From: Flavobacteriales bacterium
GTDB taxonomy: Bacteria; Bacteroidota; Bacteroidia; Flavobacteriales; JABDKJ01
Assembly: GCA_013002285.1 (NCBI GenBank)
Contig: JABDKJ010000064.1
Span: 1-21,835, forward strand
Length of the DNA: 21,835 bases
Direction: 5' to 3'
The first letter of the stretch is position 1; every line of letters starts with the position of its first letter. A program made the position numbers and the translations under genes. Below, in pieces: positions 7,177 through 14,621 of the stretch. A model generated the notes under the pieces. That model saw only the letters and a program-made list of their open reading frames with translations. It did no database searches and had not been told where the DNA came from.

Positions 7177-7195
7177 AGTACAGTTTTATTGTACT
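7177..7195. promoter_or_regulatory. Inverted repeat between the UbiA gene and the cytochrome operon
   Basis: AGTACA (7177-7182) and TGTACT (7190-7195) are perfect inverse complements separated by 7 bases. It lies just upstream of the promoter-like element of the cytochrome operon, where an operator would be expected. On the minus strand it is followed by AACTTTTCGTTTTT and could instead act as a weak terminator for the UbiA gene. The stem is short and A/T-rich. Confidence 0.35.
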
Positions 7196-7237
7196 GATAT
7201 TTGTCAGGGGTTTATATTTAGCAATACAGGAGTCAGG

Positions 7238-8137
7238 TCAATAGATCAGGGCGATCCCAGCTACAGACCCCACGATCAATAACTTATATATCCAATTGAT
7301 CACATTGTAGTTGCTTCCTTTTTTGGTGGTCAGGATCAAGATGATGGAAATGATTATTCCCGAAGCACCCAATCCAACAAACCATAAAGGCAATCGAAGC
7401 AACCATTGGATAAAATAGAGTGAGCCCAGCTGTCCTAAAGAACCTAACATGAACAATAGAGCCAACATTCGTGACTTTTTTTCTCCTATGACAATGGGTA
7501 AAGAGCGTTCGCCTACAACAAGGTCACCTTTGAAACGGATCAATTTTTTGATGATCTCTCGTGTAAGCGCAAGCATAAAAAGGAAAGAAACATAAAGGAA
7601 AATATATGCCGTTATCCTGTTGTAATATATGGCCAGACTGGCAAATGGTGCAACTGTGAGCAGCGTTGCTCCCAATTCTCCCATAAAGGCTTGCTTACGC
7701 ATCTTATGGCTATATAGCCAGAGTGCAAAGGAGAAAATGAGGTTGATCAATAGTACTTTCCAACCGACAAAAAAGCTGAGTATAGCAGCTAGCCCATTGA
7801 AAACAATGTAAGCAGAAAGGCTAGTTTGTTTAGAGATCAATCGTTGGATGTACGTTCTCTTTGGTTTATTGATCAGGTCTTTTCGCAGATCATAAAATGC
7901 ATTAATGATATACCCCGACATGATGAATAAAGAAAGTGCGATAACCTCCAGATGCAGTTTTGGGTCTTTCAATACTTCAAGTCTTGGCGTATTGGGCTTC
8001 AAAAGGTACATGGCGGACAAATAAAGTGCCGCGGCTATCACCAATACGTTGATCCAGCGTACCATGGCGAACATGGCCCACAGCTTGAATAGCAGGTAGC
8101 GCGTTTTTCTGGGCAATATCTTTTCGGCCAAGGTCAA
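7238..8137 (-). CDS. UbiA-family prenyltransferase with degenerate second Asp motif
   Basis: This polytopic protein of up to 299 residues has eight or nine hydrophobic helices. The first UbiA motif is NAFYDLRKDLINKP (79-92), keeping N79, D83 and D87 of the NDxxDxxxD pattern. The second motif region, after TREIIK, reads KLIRFKGD (198-205): the usual acidic residues are K198 and R201, leaving only D205. Homologues in Flavobacteriia are often annotated as geranylgeranylglycerol-phosphate geranylgeranyltransferase and are found near mevalonate genes, which fits this locus; the true substrate is not shown by sequence. TTG at 8137 is used because an in-frame TAG lies two codons upstream. ATG at Met-22 or Met-25, directly before VRWINVLVIA, is a serious alternative since many relatives start there. 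Confidence 0.8.
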   Translation of the reverse strand: MTLAEKILPRKTRYLLFKLWAMFAMVRWINVLVIAAALYLSAMYLLKPNTPRLEVLKDPKLHLEVIALSLFIMSGYIINAFYDLRKDLINKPKRTYIQRLISKQTSLSAYIVFNGLAAILSFFVGWKVLLINLIFSFALWLYSHKMRKQAFMGELGATLLTVAPFASLAIYYNRITAYIFLYVSFLFMLALTREIIKKLIRFKGDLVVGERSLPIVIGEKKSRMLALLFMLGSLGQLGSLYFIQWLLRLPLWFVGLGASGIIISIILILTTKKGSNYNVINWIYKLLIVGSVAGIALIY

Positions 8138-8185
8138 GGCCTAAAGTTAGTTTTTCAAAGCATTTTTTTTGTTATTTCATGCTCT

Positions 8186-8827
8186 TTGAAAAAGTACATT
8201 ACAGAATTCCTTGGCACCTTTTTTTTGATGTTCACCATTGTGTGGGTTGTTCATTCAGAGCTTATTCCCCAAATATGGAAACCAACGACCATAGGGTTGG
8301 TGCTTATGGTTCTGATCTACGTTGGAGGCCCCATTTCTAAAGCGCATTACAATCCGGCTGCCACAATAGGATTTATCACCAGACGTCAAATGGACTCCAG
8401 GGATATATTGCCCTATTTCATGGCAGAACTCCTAGGTGCTTTTCTTGCAGCTGTGATCGGTGCAGCTCTTTTCGCAAATTCAGCAGCAACCCCTTTTGTC
8501 GTTCCCGATCTATCAATGGCGCTGATCGCAGAATTCCTTGGAACCTTCGTGATCGTAAGTGTGATCATGTACGTTGCGACACTTAAGAAAACCATTGGAA
8601 ATAAATACTACGGTTTTGCGATCGCACTTGCTGTTGTCTTGATGATCCACGCATTTGGACATTTGTCTGGTGGAGCCTTTAACCCAGCTGTTGCCTTGGG
8701 ATTCGTTTCTACTTCAATGGTAGACTTCAAACTTTTTGCTCTTGTAGTTGCGGTGTGTATGCTTAGCGGATGGCTTTCAGGAATGTTGTTCAATGCGTTG
8801 GAGGCAAAATTAGGCGATTCAAAATAA
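8186..8827 (+). CDS. MIP/aquaporin family channel without the NPAR arginine
   Basis: This 213-residue membrane protein shows the two-fold MIP repeat: EFLGTFFLMF opens the first half and EFLGTFVIVSV the second. The half-helix motifs are HYNPAATIG (N56-P57-A58) and AFNPAVALG (N166-P167-A168). In classical aquaporins and GlpF the second box is NPAR, whose Arg forms the selectivity filter; here Val follows. From memory, other Bacteroidota MIP proteins also have NPAV, so this may mark a subgroup. Water or small neutral solute transport is inferred from family only. The start is TTG at 8186 (KKYITEFLG follows); no in-frame ATG lies close by. Its 3' end overlaps convergently with rnhA by 9 bases. 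Confidence 0.85.
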   Translation: MKKYITEFLGTFFLMFTIVWVVHSELIPQIWKPTTIGLVLMVLIYVGGPISKAHYNPAATIGFITRRQMDSRDILPYFMAELLGAFLAAVIGAALFANSAATPFVVPDLSMALIAEFLGTFVIVSVIMYVATLKKTIGNKYYGFAIALAVVLMIHAFGHLSGGAFNPAVALGFVSTSMVDFKLFALVVAVCMLSGWLSGMLFNALEAKLGDSK

Positions 8828-9319
8828 CTTCGCAGTACCTTTCTCATTCACATATTCCTCATCTACCAAAAGATCTTTTCTTCGTATGGCCATCGTTGCC
8901 AAAACATCACAGCGTTCATTTTCCCTATGTCCATTATGGCCTTTCACCCAAAAGAATTTCACGCGATGCTCTGCAATGTGATCCAATAGCCTAGCCCAAA
9001 GGTCTGGGTTCAGTGCTTTTTCTTTTTTCGAGTTTGGATACCAATTGTTCGATCGCCATCTTTTTGCCCAGCCTTTTTCGATCGCATCCACTACATATTT
9101 GGAGTCTGTGTAGACATGCACTTCAGACCTGTGTTTCAATTTCTCAAAACCTGTGATCACACCCAACAATTCCATTCTGTTGTTGGTCGTTTCTAAAAAG
9201 CCCTGAGATACTTCTTTGTAATGATGGGCGTGTTTAAGGATCAGCCCAAAACCACCTTTTCCCGGATTGGGTTCAGCACCACCATCAGAATATAATTTTA
9301 TTAAAGGGAGATCGGACAA
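8819..9319 (-). CDS. rnhA: Ribonuclease HI
   Basis: This 166-residue enzyme cleaves the RNA strand of RNA-DNA hybrids in the cytoplasm. The catalytic carboxylates are all in place: D12 in LYSDGGAEPNPG, E50 in NNRMELLG, D72 in VYTDSKYV and D138 in NERCDVLA, plus the loop His-128 in VKGHNGH. A basic handle region (KGWAKRWRSNNW, 82-93) is present, as in the E. coli type. It is the last gene of the mevalonate operon, 6 bases after the mevalonate kinase stop codon. The start is TTG at 9319, since an in-frame TAA lies three codons upstream and no ATG is near. Its stop lies inside the 3' end of the convergent channel gene. Confidence 0.95.
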   Translation of the reverse strand: MSDLPLIKLYSDGGAEPNPGKGGFGLILKHAHHYKEVSQGFLETTNNRMELLGVITGFEKLKHRSEVHVYTDSKYVVDAIEKGWAKRWRSNNWYPNSKKEKALNPDLWARLLDHIAEHRVKFFWVKGHNGHRENERCDVLATMAIRRKDLLVDEEYVNEKGTAKLF

Positions 9320-9325
9320 TATCTC

Positions 9326-10267
9326 TTAAAACGAATAGATCCTCTTCAACTCATAGTTCTCTAACTTGGCTTTTGCCTCGTCAAAGTCTTGTGTGAAACC
9401 AAGGATGAAACCACCACCACCGCTACCACAAAGTTTTAAGTAGTAAGCGTTAGAATCGATCCCTTCTTTCCAAAGTTTATGGAACACCTTTGGTATCATC
9501 GGTTTAAAATTGTCCAGCAATACTTGAGAAAGGTGTTTGACATTGTCCATCAAAGGAGAGATGTCTCTATTAAGGAATGCCTCAATAGCGGCATCATTGT
9601 ATTTTTTGAATTTCTTTTTGAGCATGTTCCTGAAACCTTCCTCTTTGCAACGCTCTAGAAAATGCGTTACCAGTGGAGCAGTCTTTCCTGTCATGCCTGT
9701 ATTCAATAAGAAAATGGCTCCTTTCCCCTCCACCTCTGTAGGAATACCCACGGTGTTCACTTCGTCCTTGGATTTGATAAGGATAGGAATATTCAAGTAG
9801 CAAATGAGTGGATCAAGACCAGAGCTTTTTCCGTGGAAGTAAGCTTCCATTTCTCCGAAGGTCTTTTTCAATTTCAAGATGTCTTCGTTGCTTATGTTCT
9901 CAGAGATCTCGATCTTGTTCTTTGCATATTTTCCATAAATGGCTGCAACAATGGCACCAGAACTTCCTACACCAAATCCTGAAGGTATACTGGAATCGAA
10001 GAACATACCATGATCGATATCAGCATGAAGCGCTTTAAGATCGAACTTGGTGTCAAGTTTATTTTCAGTAGCGAGGATGCTCAGGTGATCGGCAAATTTC
10101 TTCAGCTCATTGTTCGAGTATTTTTCAAAACTTGCATCGCCTTTACTTTCAAAAAGGAAATTGCCTTTGAAGTCGTCATAAGGAATGGAAAGTCCCATAC
10201 TATCTTCTATGATGCCGTACTCTCCGAACAATAAGATCTTACTGTAATATAACGCGTCTTTGATCAT
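9326..10267 (-). CDS. mvk: Mevalonate kinase (GHMP family)
   Basis: This 313-residue cytoplasmic GHMP kinase should phosphorylate mevalonate to 5-phosphomevalonate with ATP. Motifs seen: KILLFGEYGIIED near the N terminus (K10 to D22), the ATP loop PSGFGVGSSGA (95-105), the SSGLDPLI segment with the likely catalytic Asp-152, and the third GHMP motif LCGSGGGGFI (279-288). The mevalonate assignment, rather than galactokinase or homoserine kinase, rests on similarity to Bacteroidota mevalonate kinases and on its place next to the decarboxylase and reductase genes. Its ATG overlaps the decarboxylase stop codon (ATGA), so translation is likely coupled. Confidence 0.88.
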   Translation of the reverse strand: MIKDALYYSKILLFGEYGIIEDSMGLSIPYDDFKGNFLFESKGDASFEKYSNNELKKFADHLSILATENKLDTKFDLKALHADIDHGMFFDSSIPSGFGVGSSGAIVAAIYGKYAKNKIEISENISNEDILKLKKTFGEMEAYFHGKSSGLDPLICYLNIPILIKSKDEVNTVGIPTEVEGKGAIFLLNTGMTGKTAPLVTHFLERCKEEGFRNMLKKKFKKYNDAAIEAFLNRDISPLMDNVKHLSQVLLDNFKPMIPKVFHKLWKEGIDSNAYYLKLCGSGGGGFILGFTQDFDEAKAKLENYELKRIYSF

Positions 10268-11334
10268 GCTTTGTCACTCATGTTTTGAGGTCCCTTGCCT
10301 ACTTCGTCACAAATATACTCCCCATTTTGGCAATAAGCCAATACATCGCTTTCAATAAAGCCCAACACCTCTTTTTTGTCTTTAGCTGGGTATAAAACGT
10401 GGACGTTTGCACCGGCATCAAGGGTAAAACATAAAGAAATGCCATTTTGTTCTCTAAACCCGCGTATAGCTCCAATAATTTTCAAGGTATTGGCTTTGAT
10501 AAGAAAATAACCCGGGTCGCTGGTCAACATCATTGCATGTAGGCTTAGTGCTTCATTCTCAACTAATTTTACGAATTCTTCGAGGTTTCCGTTCCGTAAA
10601 ATGGGCACTATTTTCACCAAATTGTCATGTGCTTGGGCAATGCGTGCAGAAGTGTATGGGTGGCCATTCATAAGGTCGTGGCCCACCGTGCTAGAAATGG
10701 TCTTTTCGCCTTTATCTACGAGAAGTACCGTATCCTGATAGTCTTTGAACACAGGATGAATATCATCCACCTGCACTGCAAATTTGTCTGAACTCTGATC
10801 AAATTCCGGAGAATAGCCCCACATGGCCACTCCGCCAAAAACAGAGCGACATGCACTGCCAGATCCCAGGCGTGCCCAATGCGATGCGCGTTCTTGAAAG
10901 TTCAAGGGATATCCTTCTCCCAAATATTGTTTTTCAAAGTCTGCTATGCATAAGGCAAGTGCACTAAAGGCAGATGCAGAAGAAGCTATCCCACTGCTAT
11001 GTGGAAATGAATTCGAAGATCGAATGGTCAATTTGTAATTGCGAATAGGAGGGAACTCTCGTTCTATGCGGTCAAAGAATTTAGAGAGTTTAGGGTGAAA
11101 ATCTGGCTTTGCTTCTCCCTCAAAAAAGAAAGCGAATGAGAAGGCTTCGGCCAATTCAAATTCTACCGAAGTGGTGGTAGCACATTGCGAGAGCGTGAAA
11201 CTTATGGATGGGTTCATCGGTAATTGCAATCCCATTTTACCCCAATATTTTACCAGCGCAATATTGCTGGGTGAGCGGTATTCCACCCTTGCTTTTTCGA
11301 TCTTTTTTGTGTCCGTTTTCTGCTCAGTTTGCAT
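10264..11334 (-). CDS. mvaD: Diphosphomevalonate decarboxylase
   Basis: This 356-residue GHMP-fold enzyme converts 5-diphosphomevalonate to isopentenyl diphosphate, with ATP use and CO2 release. Signature segments: PSNIALVKYWGK (22-33, with the conserved Lys of ALVKYWGK), PMNPSISFTLS (39-49), the ATP loop PHSSGIASSASA (111-122), GSGSACRSVFGG (157-168) with the conserved Arg-163, and FTLDAGANVHVL (303-314) with the catalytic Asp-306. Length is normal for a bacterial MvaD. It starts 11 bases before the end of the preceding GHMP kinase gene and ends in an ATGA overlap with mevalonate kinase. Confidence 0.95.
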   Translation of the reverse strand: MQTEQKTDTKKIEKARVEYRSPSNIALVKYWGKMGLQLPMNPSISFTLSQCATTTSVEFELAEAFSFAFFFEGEAKPDFHPKLSKFFDRIEREFPPIRNYKLTIRSSNSFPHSSGIASSASAFSALALCIADFEKQYLGEGYPLNFQERASHWARLGSGSACRSVFGGVAMWGYSPEFDQSSDKFAVQVDDIHPVFKDYQDTVLLVDKGEKTISSTVGHDLMNGHPYTSARIAQAHDNLVKIVPILRNGNLEEFVKLVENEALSLHAMMLTSDPGYFLIKANTLKIIGAIRGFREQNGISLCFTLDAGANVHVLYPAKDKKEVLGFIESDVLAYCQNGEYICDEVGKGPQNMSDKA

Positions 11335-12280
11335 CTATCATGTCTTTGAATGGAATGATGGTATCAAATCCACGTTCTCTAAAATAGCTCAAATTTTCGG
11401 GCTTTCCTGTAACCAAAATAAAATCTCCACCCCATGCACCCAAAGACTTGCAAATGCCTCCGGTGTAGTCAGAGAATAAGTTTTTCTTCACCGTGTTCCG
11501 TCCCAATATTTTTGATATAATGGTTTCGTGTTCAAACATCAATTCCTCAAATTTCTCGAGTGTTATGGCGTGGAGAACTTCTTCTGTCATTCTACTGACT
11601 TTTTCAGTGTACAGCGGTAGATCGGCCCCAACCAGGAGCCCACTGTACGATGAGATCGCTTCTTGCGAGTTTTGTTTTCTGTTCAAGAACACAAAAAATA
11701 ACTGGGATGCGAATGGTGGGTCGAAGACCACCTTCGACACTTCCCGTTCCAAACTATTCAATTGATATAAAATAGAATGATCTTCCTGAGCCACAGCTAC
11801 ATCATATCCGCTACCCCCAAAGCTTTTTTCTAGTAGGTCGAAAGCGTTCAGTCCAGACCAAGTGGCCAAGTTGGAGATAAGCGTGCTGCTGGTGCCAAGG
11901 CCCCAATTTTTTTCAAAGTCCATCTTGGTCTCAAAAGCAAGGGGTTGAGTGAACAAGATCGGACGCTGCGCATAGATCAGCTTGAGGATTTCTATCAGGC
12001 GCACTGTTTTTTCGGGATCAGAAGAAGTTAAGATCCTTATTTCAGCATTAGAGATCTCAAATTTGAATTGCAACCAGGGCTCTTTATTGTGAGATAAAGC
12101 AGTCCAGGAAAAGTTTTCGTGTTTCGAAGTTTTTATACTCAGCGTTTGCCTGTACTTTGTTTTCAAGGCTAGTGCTTTAGCTCCATTCAAAACCAGGTAT
12201 TCACCTGTGAGCATAAGTTTTCCGCAGCTTGAAAAATGTTGGGTGTCGATGCTATTTCTTTTTAGGAACGTTCTCTCCAC
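11324..12280 (-). CDS. GYDIA-family GHMP kinase, candidate phosphomevalonate kinase
   Basis: This 318-residue GHMP-superfamily kinase has an N-terminal SSCGKLMLTGEYLVLNGAKA (17-36), an ATP loop NWGLGTSST (125-133), and GSGYDVAVAQ (157-166), in which Asp-160 should be catalytic. The GYD(I/V)A signature is that of the Bacteroidota GYDIA family, which accompanies mevalonate genes. As the operon already has mevalonate kinase and the decarboxylase, the missing phosphomevalonate kinase step (5-phosphomevalonate to 5-diphosphomevalonate) is its most likely job; this is inferred from context. The start is GTG at 12280, giving a 29-base overlap with the reductase gene. The next in-frame ATG (Met-23) would cut into the first beta strand, so GTG is preferred. 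Confidence 0.85.
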   Translation of the reverse strand: MERTFLKRNSIDTQHFSSCGKLMLTGEYLVLNGAKALALKTKYRQTLSIKTSKHENFSWTALSHNKEPWLQFKFEISNAEIRILTSSDPEKTVRLIEILKLIYAQRPILFTQPLAFETKMDFEKNWGLGTSSTLISNLATWSGLNAFDLLEKSFGGSGYDVAVAQEDHSILYQLNSLEREVSKVVFDPPFASQLFFVFLNRKQNSQEAISSYSGLLVGADLPLYTEKVSRMTEEVLHAITLEKFEELMFEHETIISKILGRNTVKKNLFSDYTGGICKSLGAWGGDFILVTGKPENLSYFRERGFDTIIPFKDMIDAN

Positions 12281-13595
12281 GAAGGGTCTTGAAATAATTT
12301 TCTACTTCACTAAAGCTAACCACTTTATCTGCGAAATAGTCCTTGATCTGCTTTTTTTCTTCAGTATTGGCTTCGAGTTGATTCATGATGTTCATGAGGT
12401 GCATCTTCATATGACCTTTTTGTATCCCCGTTGTAACGAGTGAGGCCACAGCACCAAAATTCTGGGCCAGACCAGCACATGAAATAACCTGCATCAATTC
12501 GCGTGCATCTGGTTTGCCAAGCAACTCGTGCGCAAATTTCACCATAGGGTGCAATGTGGTAATACCTCCGACCGTTCCGAGCGACATCGGTATCTCTATC
12601 CAAAAACGGAAAACACCATCCTTTACTTCGCATTGGGTAAGGCTGCGATACTGCCCATCCCTAGAAGCGTAAGTATGTGCACAAGCTTCCACAGCGCGGA
12701 AGTCATTTCCTGTGGCGATCACCACCGCATCAATGCCGTTCATGATGCCTTTGTTGTGCGTAGTGGCACGGTAAGGTTCAATGGTAGCAATGCGGATAGC
12801 CTGCATGAATTTTTCTGCAAATAGCTCTGCCGGGAATTCAGACTTATTGTTGAAGAGTTCCCCTACTTTACAACTTACTTCAGTTCTTACAATGCATTCC
12901 GGTGTGTAGTTGGAAAGGATACACATGATGATCATGAGTTCTTCTTTTTCCTGGGCCGAGAAATGGTCGGAATGCTCGGCTTCATCTTTCCAGATCTGTG
13001 ACCAACGCTCCAAAATGGAATTGATGAAATTCGCTCCCATCGCATCTTTCGTTTCAAAGATCCCTTTCAATTGGAAGTAGTTGGGCTCTTCATCGGTCTT
13101 GTCTATCAACTCTACGTCTATGATACCACCGCCTCTTTGCTGCATGTTGGCTGTGAGGTCATCTGTTCCGCTGATCAGTTTGTCTTTGATGTCGTAGAAG
13201 AACGTGCGTACTTTCTGTGGATCGGCCGTCCATGTGAAATGCACATGGCCGATCTTTCTGGTAGAGAGCACCTCGCTTTTAAAACCTCCGCGATCATACC
13301 AAAAAGCTGCGGCTTTTGCAGAAGCTGCTACCACAGAACTCTCTTCTATAGCAAAAGGGATGCAGTAGTCCTTTCCGTTTATTTTGAAGTTTGGTGCAAC
13401 ACCGAAAGGAATGTAGAAATTTGAGATGGTATTCTCTATAAATTCATCATGTAGTTTTTGCACTTTTGGGTCTAAATGCCAATAGCCTTTGAGCAGGTCT
13501 AGGACATCTTCGTTTCCATTGAAGTATGCATTTAGCAACCATTCTATTTTCCCTTCTTTCGATAATTTTGAAAAGCCTTTAACCCTTTCTCCCAT
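12252..13595 (-). CDS. mvaA: Class II hydroxymethylglutaryl-CoA reductase
   Basis: This 447-residue soluble enzyme reduces HMG-CoA to mevalonate, the committing step of the pathway. It has no membrane domain and follows class II (bacterial) HMG-CoA reductases. Catalytic residues by family comparison: Glu-84/85 in AIEESSVVA, Lys-282 in THNKGIMNG, Asp-298 in ATGNDFRAVEA, and the mobile C-terminal His-395 in IQKGHMKMH. Automatic annotation often names this class 'degradative', but linkage to the kinases and the decarboxylase indicates a biosynthetic role. It is the first gene of the operon; a TAGCTTTG box lies 17-24 bases upstream of its ATG. Confidence 0.93.
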   Translation of the reverse strand: MGERVKGFSKLSKEGKIEWLLNAYFNGNEDVLDLLKGYWHLDPKVQKLHDEFIENTISNFYIPFGVAPNFKINGKDYCIPFAIEESSVVAASAKAAAFWYDRGGFKSEVLSTRKIGHVHFTWTADPQKVRTFFYDIKDKLISGTDDLTANMQQRGGGIIDVELIDKTDEEPNYFQLKGIFETKDAMGANFINSILERWSQIWKDEAEHSDHFSAQEKEELMIIMCILSNYTPECIVRTEVSCKVGELFNNKSEFPAELFAEKFMQAIRIATIEPYRATTHNKGIMNGIDAVVIATGNDFRAVEACAHTYASRDGQYRSLTQCEVKDGVFRFWIEIPMSLGTVGGITTLHPMVKFAHELLGKPDARELMQVISCAGLAQNFGAVASLVTTGIQKGHMKMHLMNIMNQLEANTEEKKQIKDYFADKVVSFSEVENYFKTLRGENVPKKK

Positions 13596-13611
13596 AGTTG
13601 AATTTCTTCTG

Positions 13612-13619
13612 CAAAGCTA
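13612..13619 (-). promoter_or_regulatory. Candidate -7 box of the mevalonate operon
   Basis: On the minus strand the bases read TAGCTTTG, a full match to the Bacteroidota -7 consensus TAnnTTTG. Transcription would start about 10 bases before the mvaA ATG. No good TTG is seen at the -33 position (TTAAC lies at about the right place), so support is modest. An alternative partial match, TATATTTC, lies about 30 bases further upstream. Confidence 0.3.
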
Positions 13620-13703
13620 AGCAAAACGCTCGCTTTTGTTAAGAAATATAACAGAGATCTAACAAGAATGTTTTGTGGGAAAACTTAAGAATTGTGAATA
13701 GAT

Positions 13704-14621
13704 TTATGGATCATAAATAAAATAGTCATAAGCACTCCAAGGCGTAATTCCTGAATAAGGATTTAGTCCTGTTGCACAACGCACTTTCCATTGGTACTCC
13801 TGTCCAATAATGAGACTGCCGCCATAGATAAATTTTTCTGTTGGTTCTATTCCTTGAATGATAAATGAATGAGGTTCAGTGCCTCCGGAAAAACCTCCTT
13901 TGATCTGACAAGCTACAGAATTGGGAAATGGGTCCCAATTTAAGTTAATGCCGTTGACGTTGTATGTCTGATCCAAATTTGAAGGAACGGCAGAAGAAGT
14001 CGTAGACCCTGCATTGATATATGCCATAGGCGTTCCTTCAATGGCTAATTCATCTAGATGGACACTCATTTCATTTACCCCTACACTCAGGTTAATACTG
14101 ATCCAACCGTAATGCCACAGTTGATCACTGTCTTTTACCCTAAACCCTAAGTGCATATCTTGGCTGTCACCTGGAGACATCATTAGACCATCGCAAAAGT
14201 CATAAGGAGGGCCAAAAGTATTTCCATATGTTGTAAATAGATATCCTCCGCCAGTGTATGAATTTGCATTACTCACAGACTCATTCAACAAATATCGATA
14301 AAGCACAAAATTTTGATCTACAAAAGGACAAGGGCTACTGACTTGGAACGTAGAAAAGAAGATGTCTTCTGGTCCCGAGAGGTAATTGATATCGCTTATT
14401 CTGACAAAGCCTGGCAAAGGACCTGTAAAAGAACTTTGCGGTGTGATCACTATGTTTATGTTCAAGTTCTCACCAAATAATCCAACAGTTAGGTTTTGAG
14501 AAATTGATTGACCATCCAATGTCCAATTTGAATTCAAAACAGTTTCATCCAATTCAATGATCTGGATCTGACCCATAACAAATGAGGGAATGAAGAATAA
14601 TATGGCTGCTAATTTTCTCAT
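13704..14621 (-). CDS. Secreted HYGW/FN3-like paralogue 1 (last of the array)
   Basis: This 305-residue protein has a Sec signal peptide (to about FVMGQ, residue 18). A beta-rich domain holds LWHYGWISINLS (about 168-179), followed by LAIEGTPMAYINAG, the signature shared by all five proteins of the array. An 88-residue C-terminal module (LNWDPFPNSVACQIKGG to WSAYDYFIYDP) has the layout of a fibronectin type III fold and two cysteines (VACQ and VRCA) that could pair. It ends exactly at YDP without a T9SS sorting tail. Its ATG overlaps the stop of the upstream paralogue (ATGA). No enzymatic motif was found and the function is unknown; surface or periplasmic binding is only a guess. Confidence 0.75.
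   Translation of the reverse strand: MRKLAAILFFIPSFVMGQIQIIELDETVLNSNWTLDGQSISQNLTVGLFGENLNINIVITPQSSFTGPLPGFVRISDINYLSGPEDIFFSTFQVSSPCPFVDQNFVLYRYLLNESVSNANSYTGGGYLFTTYGNTFGPPYDFCDGLMMSPGDSQDMHLGFRVKDSDQLWHYGWISINLSVGVNEMSVHLDELAIEGTPMAYINAGSTTSSAVPSNLDQTYNVNGINLNWDPFPNSVACQIKGGFSGGTEPHSFIIQGIEPTEKFIYGGSLIIGQEYQWKVRCATGLNPYSGITPWSAYDYFIYDP

Noticed and set aside
13071..13424. Open plus-strand frame of 117 codons inside mvaA
   Set aside because: It lies wholly opposite a well-conserved enzyme gene and its translation has no domain, signal peptide or sensible composition; the same holds for the other frames opposite real genes.
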